From assembly GCA_965226775.1 (NCBI GenBank), contig CBDDEI010000002.1:2108001-2172000 (forward strand): a DNA stretch of 64,000 bases, written 5' to 3'. The position numbers were made by a program, and so were the translations under genes. Below the pieces are notes generated by a model that saw only the letters and a list, made by a program, of their open reading frames with translations, did no database searches and was not told the origin of the DNA. Shown piece by piece: positions 26,136 through 35,080 of this stretch; the first letter of the stretch is position 1, and each line of letters opens with the position of its first letter. The stretch is from CBDDEI01 sp965226775. Lineage in GTDB: Bacteria > Chloroflexota > Dehalococcoidia > SHYD01.

Positions 26136-26714
26136 CTAGGCGTCTTGCTGCGCCTGTTGCGGCTCGGGAGCAAGAAGCTCCATGTGGATGAAGAGATAAC
26201 CGTTACGCATGACTTCCCGCACCGGTGTAAAGCCAGCCTTCATGAAGGACTTCTGGGCCCGCACGTTCCACTTGAGGGTATGCAGATAGATGCGCTTCAG
26301 GCCGCGCTCGCTGAAGAGGTAGTCAGTGAAGAGCGTGATGGCTTCCGTGCCGTAGCCCTGGCCCCAGTAGTCCTTCCGGCCAATCATGATGCCGAGCTCT
26401 GCTTCCGCCCGATACTCTTGGTAGTCATAGAACATGCAGTTGCCAATGTGGTCGCCTGTCCTAATATCCTCGATGGAGAGATTGAGCTGCCGCGGATAGG
26501 GGTGCCCCAAGTCACGCTCCAAGATGCGCTTAAAATCCGCACGCGACATGCGCAGCGCCGGCACGGCGTCGAAGGTCGCCAGCTCTGGGTCCGACCGCCA
26601 GTCGAAATCGTCGTCGGCGTCGTCCAGCCGTTTCTCTCGTAGCACTATTTGCTCGCCAACCAGGCGGATGGGGGTGCCATCACTGATGGGCGCGGGGTCC
26701 GGACGAGCGCTCAT
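26136..26714 (-). CDS. GNAT acetyltransferase, RimJ/RimL-like
   Basis: This 192-residue protein has the GNAT core GRKDYWGQGYGTEAI for acetyl-CoA binding, and the C-terminal WNVRAQKSFMKAGF motif typical of RimJ/RimL and ribosomal or small-molecule acetyltransferases. Its start overlaps the NUDIX gene stop by 4 bases, placing it third in an ald - NUDIX - GNAT operon. Confidence 0.82.
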   Translation of the reverse strand: MSARPDPAPISDGTPIRLVGEQIVLREKRLDDADDDFDWRSDPELATFDAVPALRMSRADFKRILERDLGHPYPRQLNLSIEDIRTGDHIGNCMFYDYQEYRAEAELGIMIGRKDYWGQGYGTEAITLFTDYLFSERGLKRIYLHTLKWNVRAQKSFMKAGFTPVREVMRNGYLFIHMELLAPEPQQAQQDA

Positions 26715-27226
26715 GGCTGCTCTTCGTTACCGGGTGAAGACTCGGGCGCGGGTGGATCCTCGTCTGGCAGAGGCTGGCCGGTCAGCGCTTCGTAGGCCTT
26801 CCTAACGATATTCACCTCATTGGGATAGCTCATAGTAGCCATTGCATCTCGGATGGGGAACCAGCGCACCTCATCAAATTCGTGGTCATGCAAAGAGATA
26901 TTGCCGCCGCAAGGACGCATCAAGTAGTGGTGCACCGTCTTGTCGCAACGGGTATTGTCCTGCGTGCGCATGAAGAAGTAGCGGATGGCTCCCAGCTCGC
27001 TCTCAATCTCCACCTGCACGCCTGTCTCCTCGTTCACCTCACGCCGAGCGGTCTCCTGAATAGCCTCGCCGGGATTGGGCGTCCCTTTAGGCAGCGCCCA
27101 GAGGAGCGGCTGGTGGCGGCCGCAGAGCAAGATCTCTAGCTTCCCATCTCCGCGACGGTACACCACCCCGCCGGCGGAGATCTGCCGCTCGTATTTTGGT
27201 CTACGGTTGGTGTTTTGCGAGGTCAT
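26711..27226 (-). CDS. NUDIX hydrolase
   Basis: This 171-residue protein has the NUDIX box as GTPNPGEAIQETARREVNEE followed by TG, with all catalytic Glu residues present. The N-terminal SAGGVVYRRGDGKLEILLC is usual for Ap4A-hydrolase/MutT-like enzymes. It overlaps ald by 4 bases. The substrate is unknown. Confidence 0.87.
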   Translation of the reverse strand: MTSQNTNRRPKYERQISAGGVVYRRGDGKLEILLCGRHQPLLWALPKGTPNPGEAIQETARREVNEETGVQVEIESELGAIRYFFMRTQDNTRCDKTVHHYLMRPCGGNISLHDHEFDEVRWFPIRDAMATMSYPNEVNIVRKAYEALTGQPLPDEDPPAPESSPGNEEQP

Positions 27227-28344
27227 TCGTTTTTCTTTAGAACTTGCTGCGGCGGGACAGCCTCAACGCCCAAGGCTCCCGCTACCGCAGGATGGGTTAC
27301 CACACCCTGGTAGGTGTTCAGCCCCAGGGCAATCGCCTGGTCTTGCGCCGCCTGCTCCAGGCCCGTGTCAGCAATCTGCGCTACGTAAGGATAACTCGCC
27401 GCGGCGTAGGCCTGGCTGGCGGTACGGGGCACCGCTCCCGGCATATTTATTACACAATAATGTACCACGCCCTCATCAACGTAAGTGGGGTCGCTGTGGT
27501 GCGTGGGCCGGGCCGTCTCAATGCAGCCGCCCTGATCAATAGAAACGTCGATGATGACAGCGCCGGGCTGCATAGTCCGCACCATCTCGCGGGTCACCAC
27601 AGAAGGCGTTTTAGCCCCCGGGACCAGCACTGCGCCCACCACCACATCGGCCACAGGCAGCGTATCCGCCAGCGCGACCTCGTTGGAGAGCATGGTTACC
27701 AGATTGCCGTGCAAGTTTTCCTGGAGATAGACCAGCCGGCGGTGGGAGCGGTCGAGCACTGTAACCTCTGCGCCCACGCCCAGGGCCATGCGAGCCGCGG
27801 CCGTGCCCACGCTGCCGCCGCCTACGACCACCACTTTGGCAGGCGACACGCCTACTACGCCCGGCAGCAGCTTGCCGATACCACCACCCGGCTTGGAGAG
27901 ATAGTATGCGCCCACTTGCAGCGTCATCTTGCCCGCAATCTCGCTCATGGGCGAAAGCACCGGCAGCGCGCCGTCCGCGGTCTGCACCGTCTCAGCGGCA
28001 ATGCTGTTCACCCGCTCCTTCAGCAACACCCTCGCAAGGTCTGCCTCTGCAGCCAGGTGAAAGAAGCAGAAGAGGTTCAGTCCGGCCCGAAAATAGGGAT
28101 ACTCTTCGGGTAGCGGCTGCTTTACCTTGACCACCAGTCCTGCCCGCTCCCAGACCTCTGCGGCGCTCTTAGCTATCTCCACGCCCTGCGTCTTGAAGCT
28201 GGAGTCTTCATGGCCTGCGCCTGCACCCGCGCCGGACTGGAGCAGCACCGTGTGGCCGCGCTTGACCAGCAGGCCGCACACGCCGGGCGTGAGCCCCACG
28301 CGATACTCCTGATCCATCACTTCCTTGGGCACCCCAATAATCAT
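27223..28344 (-). CDS. ald: Alanine dehydrogenase
   Basis: This 373-residue protein starts IIGVPKEVMDQEYRVGLTP, the signature of alanine dehydrogenases, and has the NAD-binding motif VVVGGGSVGTAAARMALG near residue 170. ATG 28344 is chosen over the upstream ATG at 28359 because it matches the family N-terminus. It interconverts alanine and pyruvate plus ammonia, using NAD. Confidence 0.93.
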   Translation of the reverse strand: MIIGVPKEVMDQEYRVGLTPGVCGLLVKRGHTVLLQSGAGAGAGHEDSSFKTQGVEIAKSAAEVWERAGLVVKVKQPLPEEYPYFRAGLNLFCFFHLAAEADLARVLLKERVNSIAAETVQTADGALPVLSPMSEIAGKMTLQVGAYYLSKPGGGIGKLLPGVVGVSPAKVVVVGGGSVGTAAARMALGVGAEVTVLDRSHRRLVYLQENLHGNLVTMLSNEVALADTLPVADVVVGAVLVPGAKTPSVVTREMVRTMQPGAVIIDVSIDQGGCIETARPTHHSDPTYVDEGVVHYCVINMPGAVPRTASQAYAAASYPYVAQIADTGLEQAAQDQAIALGLNTYQGVVTHPAVAGALGVEAVPPQQVLKKNE

Positions 28345-28415
28345 GGCGTTTCTACACAACTAGTATGCGTGCTGACTCAATACTACTTGATGGCATTGCG
28401 CAGCAAACCTTGCGG

Positions 28416-28712
28416 CTAGAACTGGGTTAGCGAGAGCAGATTCCCGTCCGGGTCTTTGAACCAGGCCACTTGTGCGCCGCCCGGCACGCTCCAGACACCA
28501 TCCTCGTCCTGAGGAAGAAACTCGTAGCGCTCAAAGACCACGTCTTGCTCTGTGAGACCACGTATAGTGGCGCGAATGTCATCCACGCGCCACCCTAGCG
28601 CGGTGTACGGCGTGGGCGACACTTGCTCCACTTTCTGAAGCCACAGCGTTGTCCCGTTGGCATTGAACACCATCGCCCACTGCTCGTCGGACATCAGCTG
28701 CAACCCTAACAC
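28416..28712 (-). CDS. VOC (glyoxalase/bleomycin resistance) family protein, start unclear
   Basis: From ATG 28712 the protein has 98 residues and ends with VAWFKDPDGNLLSLTQF, a standard VOC C-terminus. Homology clearly continues upstream in frame (AFAATQNPEQAKHFYGEVLGL), up to a TAA at 28802-28800, but that stretch contains no ATG, GTG or TTG where a start is expected. An ATA at 28787 or a sequence error may explain it. The gene follows ilvE on the same strand. Confidence 0.65.
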   Translation of the reverse strand: MLGLQLMSDEQWAMVFNANGTTLWLQKVEQVSPTPYTALGWRVDDIRATIRGLTEQDVVFERYEFLPQDEDGVWSVPGGAQVAWFKDPDGNLLSLTQF

Positions 28713-28808
28713 CTCCCCATAAAAGTGCTTGGCCTGCTCCGGGTTCTGGGTGGCGGCAAACGCGATAAGACTACTTTTGTCTAGTATGCTACAACTCCGT
28801 TAGGGGAA

Positions 28809-29801
28809 CTAGCGGCTGGGCGCGGCTGCCTTCACAGGCACCGGCGTTAGCCAGTGGGCGTAGCGCTCATCTTTGCGTCGCACTACCTGCTCAAAGCGTT
28901 GCTCCAGCGTCTTGGTCAGGGGCCCCATTGCGCCCTCGCCCACCTTGTAGTGGTCGACGCTGCCTACAGCGGCGATCTCCATTAACGTGCCGCAGAGGAA
29001 GACCTCGTCGGCCACGTAGAGCTCGGTGCGGTCCACCTCTCGCTCCTCCGTCGCCACGCCCATTTCATGCAGCATCTCAATGAGACTGTCTCTGGTGATG
29101 CTCTCCAGGATGCCCTGTGTCTTGGCTGGCGTGATAGCGACACCGTTGCGAACGATGAACACGCAGGCGTAGGAGCCCTCGGCTACCTTGCCGCGGTCGT
29201 TGAGGATAAGCCCTATGTCGTGGCCGTGAAGCTGTGCCTCGTTGGAGACGTAGCGGCTGTTCTGGTAGTTGGTCACCGCCTTGGCCCGTGCGGGCATGAC
29301 GTTATCGGAGATGCGCGCCCAGGAAGAGACGCCGCCGGACATGACCCGGCTTTTGCCCAGGTTGGAGGGCGCAGGCCGAGTGGTAATAAACACCTCGCTG
29401 GGGAAGCCGTCTGCAGGGAAGTAGCCGGGCACGCTGCGCCCCATGTACGCTAGGGGCTGGCAATAGGCGTCGTCCCGGTAGCCGTTGGCTTGGATCAGGG
29501 CCGCAATGGCAGCCTCAATATCCTGAGCCGAGTAGGTCTGCACCATACGCATGAACTTGATGGAGTCGGAAAATCGCCTCATGTGCTGGTCTAAGCGGAA
29601 GATGAGAAACTCCTCCCGCTCCGCATCCCAGTAGGCGCGGATGCCCTCGAACACCGCAGAGACGCCGGACCAGCCCACCATAGTGACGTGGACGTTCGCC
29701 TCCTCCCAGGGGGTAACTTTGCCGGCCCACCAGATATAGGGCGGGTGCTCCGGCGCGGCGCCCACGTTAGCGGCGTTTTGTTTGGGGTCTTGCGTAGTCA
29801 T
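28809..29801 (-). CDS. ilvE: Branched-chain amino acid aminotransferase
   Basis: This 330-residue protein of fold-type IV begins with PPYIWWAGKVTPWEEANVHV. The PLP lysine is in AKAVTNYQNSRYVSNEA, followed by HGHDIGLILND, as in IlvE. The usual EGSGENLF is changed to EGSYACVF, so cofactor-loop details differ. It catalyses the last step of valine, leucine and isoleucine synthesis. Confidence 0.9.
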   Translation of the reverse strand: MTTQDPKQNAANVGAAPEHPPYIWWAGKVTPWEEANVHVTMVGWSGVSAVFEGIRAYWDAEREEFLIFRLDQHMRRFSDSIKFMRMVQTYSAQDIEAAIAALIQANGYRDDAYCQPLAYMGRSVPGYFPADGFPSEVFITTRPAPSNLGKSRVMSGGVSSWARISDNVMPARAKAVTNYQNSRYVSNEAQLHGHDIGLILNDRGKVAEGSYACVFIVRNGVAITPAKTQGILESITRDSLIEMLHEMGVATEEREVDRTELYVADEVFLCGTLMEIAAVGSVDHYKVGEGAMGPLTKTLEQRFEQVVRRKDERYAHWLTPVPVKAAAPSR

Positions 29802-29935
29802 AGTACGCCCGATTGTAGGCCCGCACCCGCGGCGCGGTCAATGCACAAGGGGCTTCCCCAAGCGAAAAAACCTAGTATTATATTCCCTGGCAGCATTACT
29901 ATCTCTGCGCTATACCGGCGCCACACTAGGGTTGC

Positions 29936-30491
29936 ATGCAAGAGTTAAAAGCCACAGCCAACCGGCTGGAGTTGCCCGCAATAGCCACTGCGACGGGCCT
30001 CGGATTACTCACAGCGATTATCCTGGGAGGGACTATGTTCCTCTTGCTGTTGGGCTGTCTGATAGTCGGCTATGGCCTGCTCAAACTCTCCACTCTGCTT
30101 AAGGAGCGTCCCGTCACTGAACCCAGTCTGGGTGAGCGCTGCCACCGTTGCTGCCGGCGGCGACATCACTGTGCGCTGCGAGCTTCGTCCCAGGCCGGGC
30201 ACTGCGATTCGGCAGGTGGCCATTGGTCTGGAAGGGATAACCGCTCACCAGTCACGGCGCAAGGTGGGCGACATCGACCTTGCAAAGCACAAGCGATCAG
30301 AGATAGTGGTTCCACAGGACGACGCGCCCGGTAGCTCCGCCGCTGAGGTTTCCCTCAACGTCCCCTTTGACGCACTCCCAACCGTGCAGGGGGCGAACTA
30401 CCGCTGGTATGTCACCCTGCGCGTCTCTACCGGCCAGTGGCCGAGTGCGCTCAACCGCCGCTATGAGATAGACGTGCGCCCTCACGCCTGA
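29936..30491 (+). pseudogene. Hypothetical membrane-anchored protein, split by a one-base insertion
   Basis: The first frame gives two closely spaced hydrophobic segments (about residues 14-50), then leaves frame near 30115-30130, in GAACCC. The next frame continues WVSAATVAAGGDITVRCELR and a beta-rich domain to 30491. Removing one C restores about 184 residues. I do not recognise the domain; the C-terminal half looks like a beta-sandwich exposed outside or in the cytoplasm. Confidence 0.5.
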
Positions 30492-30500
30492 GGTCTGCAG

Positions 30501-31772
30501 CTACGTCGCTTTTTTCGGCTCCACACCGGCGGCGTCAGCCCGTGCCATGGTATTGCCAAGGAAGGTCTGCGCCAGCACCGAGACCAGCAGCGCGCATACC
30601 GCCAGGTAGATAAATCCCGAGCCGTAGCCCTGCCACTCCGCAAAGAAGGCAAACAGGGCGGGGCTAATGGTAGCGCCCAGCTGGGCAATAAGCCTCCAGA
30701 TAGCAAAGAAGCGCCCTCTGGCGAACGCGGGCGCTAGGTCCGTCCCCAAGACCTGCATCGTGCCGCCCACCGTGCCTTGAGTCATCTGCACCAGGATGTA
30801 CGCGCCCAGGAAGAAGGTTAGCGGGAGCGACAGGAACGAGGTGAAGGACATGACGATGACCGCCACCGCGTAAGAAGCCCACCCCGGCACGATAACCGAC
30901 CGGCGGCCAAACTTGTCCATGAGATACCCCGTAATGAAGGGCACGGGCAGACCAAAGACTACCGAGGCCGTATTCAAGAGCCCGAGGAGCTGCGGGCCCA
31001 CGTTATACGCGTACACCGCGTAGAGGTTCAGCGACCCGTATTCCTGGCCACCGCGCGCCAGCTGTCCCGACATCTGCACAATGAAGAAGATGATCATCTG
31101 GAAGGTGAGCATGTAAGCAATGACGCCCTTCCAGCCCTCTTGCGTTCCGGCAGCGGTGGCGGCCGCAGCCTGGCGCGCTTTATCCGGCCTGCTCTCCTTA
31201 ATCAGCCAGAAGCTGGGCAGCACGATGAAGATCTCCAATGCAGCAAACAGCACAAAAGGCACCCAGATGCCAAACTGCACCGCAAGGAAGCCGCCCAGCG
31301 CAGGGCCGATGAGATGCCCCGCCCGGCCAAAGCCCATCATCCACTGCACCTGGCGCGCCCGCTCATTGTCTGCCGCAGTGTCCGCAATCACCGCTAGGCG
31401 TGACTGCTGCCAGAGCTGGTTCGCGCCGCCTGCCAGGAAGCGCCACATTAAGAGCTGAGTGAACGTGCTGGAGAAGGGCGTCATGGCGGAACCCACAGCC
31501 TCCAGGATGGGGCCGGCCAGGAGCACCGGCTTCCTGCCGATCTTATCGATGAGGTAGCCGGCGGGAAAGGTGACGGCCACGCCGCCCGCGTTGTAGGCCA
31601 CAAAGACCAGCGCTGCAGCGCCAAAGCCGACGTTGAAGGACTTGGTAAACACGGGAATGATGGGCGCAACCATACTGATGCCAAAGGACAGCACCACTGA
31701 AGGAAGATAGAGGGAGAGCACCTGGTGGAGAGAGAACAGCCCGTTACGGCGAGCCTCGTTCATTGCCGGCAC
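30501..31772 (-). CDS. Major facilitator superfamily transporter
   Basis: This 423-residue protein has 12 predicted hydrophobic segments. The loop after helix 2 is GYLIDKIGRKPVLL, with its repeat GYLMDKFGRRSVIV in the second half, the classic MFS A-motif. The substrate is unknown. It lies convergent with the hypothetical gene just upstream in coordinates. Confidence 0.87.
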   Translation of the reverse strand: MPAMNEARRNGLFSLHQVLSLYLPSVVLSFGISMVAPIIPVFTKSFNVGFGAAALVFVAYNAGGVAVTFPAGYLIDKIGRKPVLLAGPILEAVGSAMTPFSSTFTQLLMWRFLAGGANQLWQQSRLAVIADTAADNERARQVQWMMGFGRAGHLIGPALGGFLAVQFGIWVPFVLFAALEIFIVLPSFWLIKESRPDKARQAAAATAAGTQEGWKGVIAYMLTFQMIIFFIVQMSGQLARGGQEYGSLNLYAVYAYNVGPQLLGLLNTASVVFGLPVPFITGYLMDKFGRRSVIVPGWASYAVAVIVMSFTSFLSLPLTFFLGAYILVQMTQGTVGGTMQVLGTDLAPAFARGRFFAIWRLIAQLGATISPALFAFFAEWQGYGSGFIYLAVCALLVSVLAQTFLGNTMARADAAGVEPKKAT

Positions 31773-31898
31773 CTGTTTCTAAGATAGTTAGGCACCGCGC
31801 GCTTACGCGCCAAGCGCTGCCGAAGATACTATCTTCCTTTGTGCAGCCTAGCGCAACTTACCCCGCGGTTACGGTACCTAAGGGCAATAGTGGATGGA

Positions 31899-31927
31899 TT
31901 GACAGTGTACTGAAACAGGACTAGCCT
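31899..31927 (+). promoter_or_regulatory. Possible promoter upstream of the FKBP gene
   Basis: TTGACA (31899-31904) and the weak TAGCCT (31922-31927) are separated by 17 bases. A hairpin with a T-run lies immediately downstream, so transcripts from here would meet it at once. The 234-base gap 31773-32006 holds only these elements. Confidence 0.35.
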
Positions 31928-31932
31928 TGAAC

Positions 31933-31965
31933 CCTGGCAGCGATCGCGCTGCCAGGATGCTTTTT
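31933..31965 (+). terminator. Terminator-like hairpin in the leader of the FKBP gene
   Basis: CCTGGCAGCG-ATCG-CGCTGCCAGG (31933-31956) is a perfect 10-bp stem followed by ATGC and TTTTT. No plus-strand gene precedes it, so it would act on a leader transcript of the FKBP gene or end an unknown small RNA. Confidence 0.6.
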
Positions 31966-32006
31966 ACGAGAGCTTAAAACAAGCGCCCAAAGGAGTGCAT
32001 AATTTA

Positions 32007-32588
32007 GTGAAGCGGCAAGTGGGAATGGCGATTCTGGCGATGGCCGTGCTTTCTCTCCTCGCATGTAGCGACAACGACAGCGACGGCGACAGCACAGGCA
32101 CAAGTCCTAGCGCCGGCAGTGATACCAGCAGCATTACCAGCACTCCAGCGCCAGCCGCAAGACAAGGAGGATCAGTGCAAGACGGCGATACAGTAGAAGT
32201 CAACTATAGAGGGACACTGGACGACGGCGCGGAGTTCGATTCATCGTACGGTCGTGCACCGCTCAGCTTTGTTGTAGGACAAGGCCAACTCATCCCCGGT
32301 TTTGAGGGCGCTGTGATGGGCCTTACCCTTGGCGATAAAGTCACCGTGCGCCTGGAGGCAGGTGATGCCTACGGCGAGCCATCAGAGGATATGATCTTTG
32401 AAGTACCGCGAGCGCAAGCCCCGGAAGACGTCTCTGAGGGCGACCAGGTGCAGCTTAACAATGGCGCAGCGGCCACCATCGTACAGGTAACGTCCGAGGT
32501 CGTGCGCATTGATGCCAATCACCCGCTGGCAGGCAAAGCCCTTACCTTTGAGATTGAGGTCGTCTCGATCAACGGACTGGCGCGCTAG
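32007..32588 (+). CDS. FKBP-type peptidyl-prolyl isomerase lipoprotein, SlyD-like
   Basis: This 193-residue precursor has a lipobox (LSLLACS), an Asp/Ser/Thr-rich linker, then a FKBP domain with VEVNYRGTLDDGAEFDSS and a SlyD-type insert and end (DANHPLAGKALTFEIEV). GTG 32007 is preferred over GTG 31995 because AAAGGAG then lies at a suitable distance. It is a prolyl isomerase/chaperone acting outside the membrane. Confidence 0.85.
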   Translation: MKRQVGMAILAMAVLSLLACSDNDSDGDSTGTSPSAGSDTSSITSTPAPAARQGGSVQDGDTVEVNYRGTLDDGAEFDSSYGRAPLSFVVGQGQLIPGFEGAVMGLTLGDKVTVRLEAGDAYGEPSEDMIFEVPRAQAPEDVSEGDQVQLNNGAAATIVQVTSEVVRIDANHPLAGKALTFEIEVVSINGLAR

Positions 32589-32609
32589 CTACTCAACAAA
32601 AGACATACC

Positions 32610-32639
32610 AAAAGGGACGGGCTAGCCCGTCCCTTTTTC
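32610..32639. terminator. Strong intrinsic terminator
   Basis: AAAAGGGACGGGCT is followed directly by its reverse complement (32610-32637), giving a GC-rich stem flanked by A and T runs. It serves the FKBP gene and, on the other strand, the convergent desaturase-like gene. Confidence 0.88.
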
Positions 32640-32654
32640 TAACTTAGCGAGTGT

Positions 32655-33518
32655 TTAGCGAAGAGCGCCTAGCGCTTGCCCTAGGTCAAGGCCCCATTCA
32701 TCACGCAGCTTCTGGTGGAAGGCCCTGTTTGTAGTAAGTTTGAGCAAATGCAGCTTACCCGTGACCTGCGAAACCTTGTCGAGGCTCTCTTTCATTGCGG
32801 TAACGTCCATATTAGCCACTTGGAGCATGGCCTGAGAATGCTTCTTGTAGTCTTTAATGAAAGTGGGGCCGGGCATCTGGAAGCGGAGTAGCATGTCGTC
32901 CACTTCATCCATCAGGTGCTTGTCCTCTTTCAACTCCATCTTACATTTCTCTAAGTAGAACTGGCAGTGACGGTACTCGTCCTTGGATACCAGGTTCAAG
33001 ATAGTTTTGAGCAGCGGTTCCTTGGTAGACTCCGCAAATCGCTTATAGAACAGGCCGGTCACCTGCTCCTGGAGCGTGGTGTAGGTAAAGCTCTGCACGC
33101 GGGTCATGTTCATCTCTTCTTCGCCCCAGGGGCCTGCGCGAGTCTCGTCCAGCTCCTTCAGAAGCTCTTTGGCGTCCACCATGCCGGTTGCTTCCAGGTA
33201 GGTCTTCAGGGCGGCGTAGTGCTTCATCTCCTCGTAGGCCCAGGTGACCACAAAGGAAGTGAGCTCATGATCCTGGCGGAAGTAGTCCAAAATACGGGCT
33301 GTATAGACGGGGTTGTGAGATTCCACTAGCATGGCGCCGCGAATGGCGCCAATATCTTCCGGCGTCAGCAATTCTTTCTTGATACTGGAATAATCCAAGT
33401 CATTGAACTGCCACATCACCTTCTCATGAATGCGGAAGAACTTGTCAAAATGAGGGGAAAAGAGCATCCCGGGAGCATTCTTAGGAGCAGAGCCCTGCCC
33501 GAACTTACTAAAGACCAT
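32655..33518 (-). CDS. Ferritin-like di-iron protein of the acyl-ACP desaturase type
   Basis: This 287-residue all-helical protein carries the carboxylate-bridged di-iron pattern: Glu and His in MLVESHNP, then YEEMKHY (EExxH), then Glu in LQEQVTG and SKDEYRHCQFY in the second half. This fits the fatty acid desaturase type 2 superfamily. It might introduce a double bond into acyl-ACP or oxidise another lipid substrate. No ferredoxin gene is adjacent. Confidence 0.78.
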   Translation of the reverse strand: MVFSKFGQGSAPKNAPGMLFSPHFDKFFRIHEKVMWQFNDLDYSSIKKELLTPEDIGAIRGAMLVESHNPVYTARILDYFRQDHELTSFVVTWAYEEMKHYAALKTYLEATGMVDAKELLKELDETRAGPWGEEEMNMTRVQSFTYTTLQEQVTGLFYKRFAESTKEPLLKTILNLVSKDEYRHCQFYLEKCKMELKEDKHLMDEVDDMLLRFQMPGPTFIKDYKKHSQAMLQVANMDVTAMKESLDKVSQVTGKLHLLKLTTNRAFHQKLRDEWGLDLGQALGALR

Positions 33519-33647
33519 AGATATTACTCCATGTTAGATATCAGCCAAATTGGCACAAACTCGTGAAAAGTTTCGCATTAAACTATACCATGAGAAGCGC
33601 TCTCCCAAACGGACTCTTGAGACGATTTCTTAAGGAAATGTGGATTA

Positions 33648-34211
33648 CTAAATCCCGGATTTGCCCCTATCCAGGACCCACACACGCAGCAAGCCAGCCA
33701 CGCTCTTAGCGTCTTTGATCTCCCCGCTCTCAATAAGCCGCACAGCTTCTGGCAGCGATGTTGGCACAAGCTGCAACAGCTCGTCAACATCCGGAGCCAG
33801 TGGATTGTGGCGTAAATCCTTTGCCAGGAACAGATGCAGGTACTCCTCCGTGTAGCCGGGTGCGGCGTAGAAGCCGCCCAGAGCCTCCAACACGCCCGCA
33901 GAATAGCCCGTCTCCTCTTGCAGCTCTCGCATGGCGCTCTCTTCCGGCGACTCGCCAGGTTCCATCCCGCCCGCTGGCAGCTCCAGAAGGCTCGCACCGA
34001 TGGCTTTGCGATACTGTCGCACTAGCAGCACACGTCCCTCGGCATCAATGGGCGCCAGCACTACCGCAGGGCCGTGCTCCACGATCTCGCGTTTGCTGGT
34101 AATGCCGTTGGGCAACTGCACCGTATCCACACGCAGCCCGAGCACTCTACCGGAGAAGAGATGCTGGCTGGAGATGGTCTCTTCAGTTAGGGGATCGTGC
34201 TGCTGTGTCAT
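33648..34211 (-). CDS. NUDIX hydrolase, ADP-ribose pyrophosphatase type
   Basis: This 187-residue protein starts SSQHLFSGRVLGLRVDTVQL and has the NUDIX box GGMEPGESPEESAMRELQEE followed by TG, with YRKAIGASLLELPAG before it, typical of ADP-ribose pyrophosphatases. It cleaves ADP-ribose to AMP and ribose 5-phosphate. Confidence 0.87.
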   Translation of the reverse strand: MTQQHDPLTEETISSQHLFSGRVLGLRVDTVQLPNGITSKREIVEHGPAVVLAPIDAEGRVLLVRQYRKAIGASLLELPAGGMEPGESPEESAMRELQEETGYSAGVLEALGGFYAAPGYTEEYLHLFLAKDLRHNPLAPDVDELLQLVPTSLPEAVRLIESGEIKDAKSVAGLLRVWVLDRGKSGI

Positions 34212-34243
34212 GGCGATGTGCTGATCCTCGATCTAACAAGATG

Positions 34244-34261
34244 CCCCGCCTATGCGGGGCC
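34244..34261. terminator. Hairpin between the GNAT and NUDIX genes
   Basis: GCCCCGC-CTAT-GCGGGGC has a perfect 7-bp stem. On the minus strand it follows the GNAT gene stop by about 24 bases and is followed by ATCTTGTT, so it probably ends that transcript. Confidence 0.6.
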
Positions 34262-34284
34262 CGGTGTCTTTTACCTATCCCGCG

Positions 34285-34869
34285 CTAACCAGAGCGTCCG
34301 GCATTGTTCCATACAGGCAGCAACGCAGAGGGCACGTCTCCATCGGGGTCCTGCTGCAGGCTGTCTGCGCCGCCGGGCAGTAGGTTATAGACCATGGCCA
34401 CCTCATTACAATGAGGGAACTTAGGACAGCGCAGGCACTCGCCCCACACTTTGCGGGGGAGGGTCATCACGTCCACCTGCTTAAAGCCAAGCTGTTCGTA
34501 GTAGCCGGTCTTGAGCACCAAGACGAACACACTGCTAAGGCCCATACTCTTGGCCTCTTCCATGCAGTGGTGAATAAGCTGTTTGCCCAGCCCTTGGGAC
34601 TGGTGGTCTTCACGTACTGCAACTGCCTTGATCTCCGCTAGGTCCGACCACACTACGTGGAGTGCAGAGCAGCCAATGATCTCGTCCCCTTCCCGGATGA
34701 CGAAGTAGTCCCGAATATTCTCGTAGAGTTCGCTGAGGGGACGATGTAACATCTCGTCCTGATTTGCGAAGTAAGTGATGAGCTGGTGGATCTTGGGAAC
34801 ATCGCTAAGTTGAGCCCGCTGGATAGCGAACTCTGCAGTGGCTGCACCGTCTACTTTCTGCTGTGCCAT
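34285..34869 (-). CDS. N-acetyltransferase, GNAT, possibly ArgA-type
   Basis: This 194-residue protein has an acetyl-CoA site VREDHQSQGLGKQLIHHC and the LVLKTGYYEQLGFKQVDV segment common in short, single-domain amino-acid N-acetyltransferases that can start arginine synthesis. A CLRCPKFPHC motif follows, a possible metal-binding loop near the active site. No other arg gene is nearby. Confidence 0.78.
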   Translation of the reverse strand: MAQQKVDGAATAEFAIQRAQLSDVPKIHQLITYFANQDEMLHRPLSELYENIRDYFVIREGDEIIGCSALHVVWSDLAEIKAVAVREDHQSQGLGKQLIHHCMEEAKSMGLSSVFVLVLKTGYYEQLGFKQVDVMTLPRKVWGECLRCPKFPHCNEVAMVYNLLPGGADSLQQDPDGDVPSALLPVWNNAGRSG

Positions 34870-34954
34870 AACCTAATGTCCGGATTCCGCCGCCTTTGAT
34901 ACTGCATTCCTGATTGCAGAGAAATAGGACATAAGTCTAGCACGAAAGCCCACG

Positions 34955-34983
34955 TTTGCGAAATAGGGATTTCACGCTACAAT
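34955..34983 (+). promoter_or_regulatory. Probable promoter of the MoxR/Bat operon
   Basis: TTTGCG (34955-34960) and TACAAT (34978-34983) are 17 bases apart. The leader to the ATG at 35081 is about 90 bases and contains two perfect-stem hairpins, GGGCGC-ATGA-GCGCCC (35000-35015) and CGAGCGG-N6-CCGCTCG (35046-35065), the second just before the ribosome site GAAGAGG. Confidence 0.45.
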
Positions 34984-35080
34984 AGAGCCTACACACTGTG
35001 GGCGCATGAGCGCCCATTGTGCGCTTTAGGGTGTGAGGAAAGCCACGAGCGGGGCACGCCGCTCGAAGGGAAGAGGTGCG

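Noticed and set aside
27244..28113. 289-residue plus-strand frame
   Set aside because: It lies opposite alanine dehydrogenase, is His/Arg-rich and has no recognisable motif.
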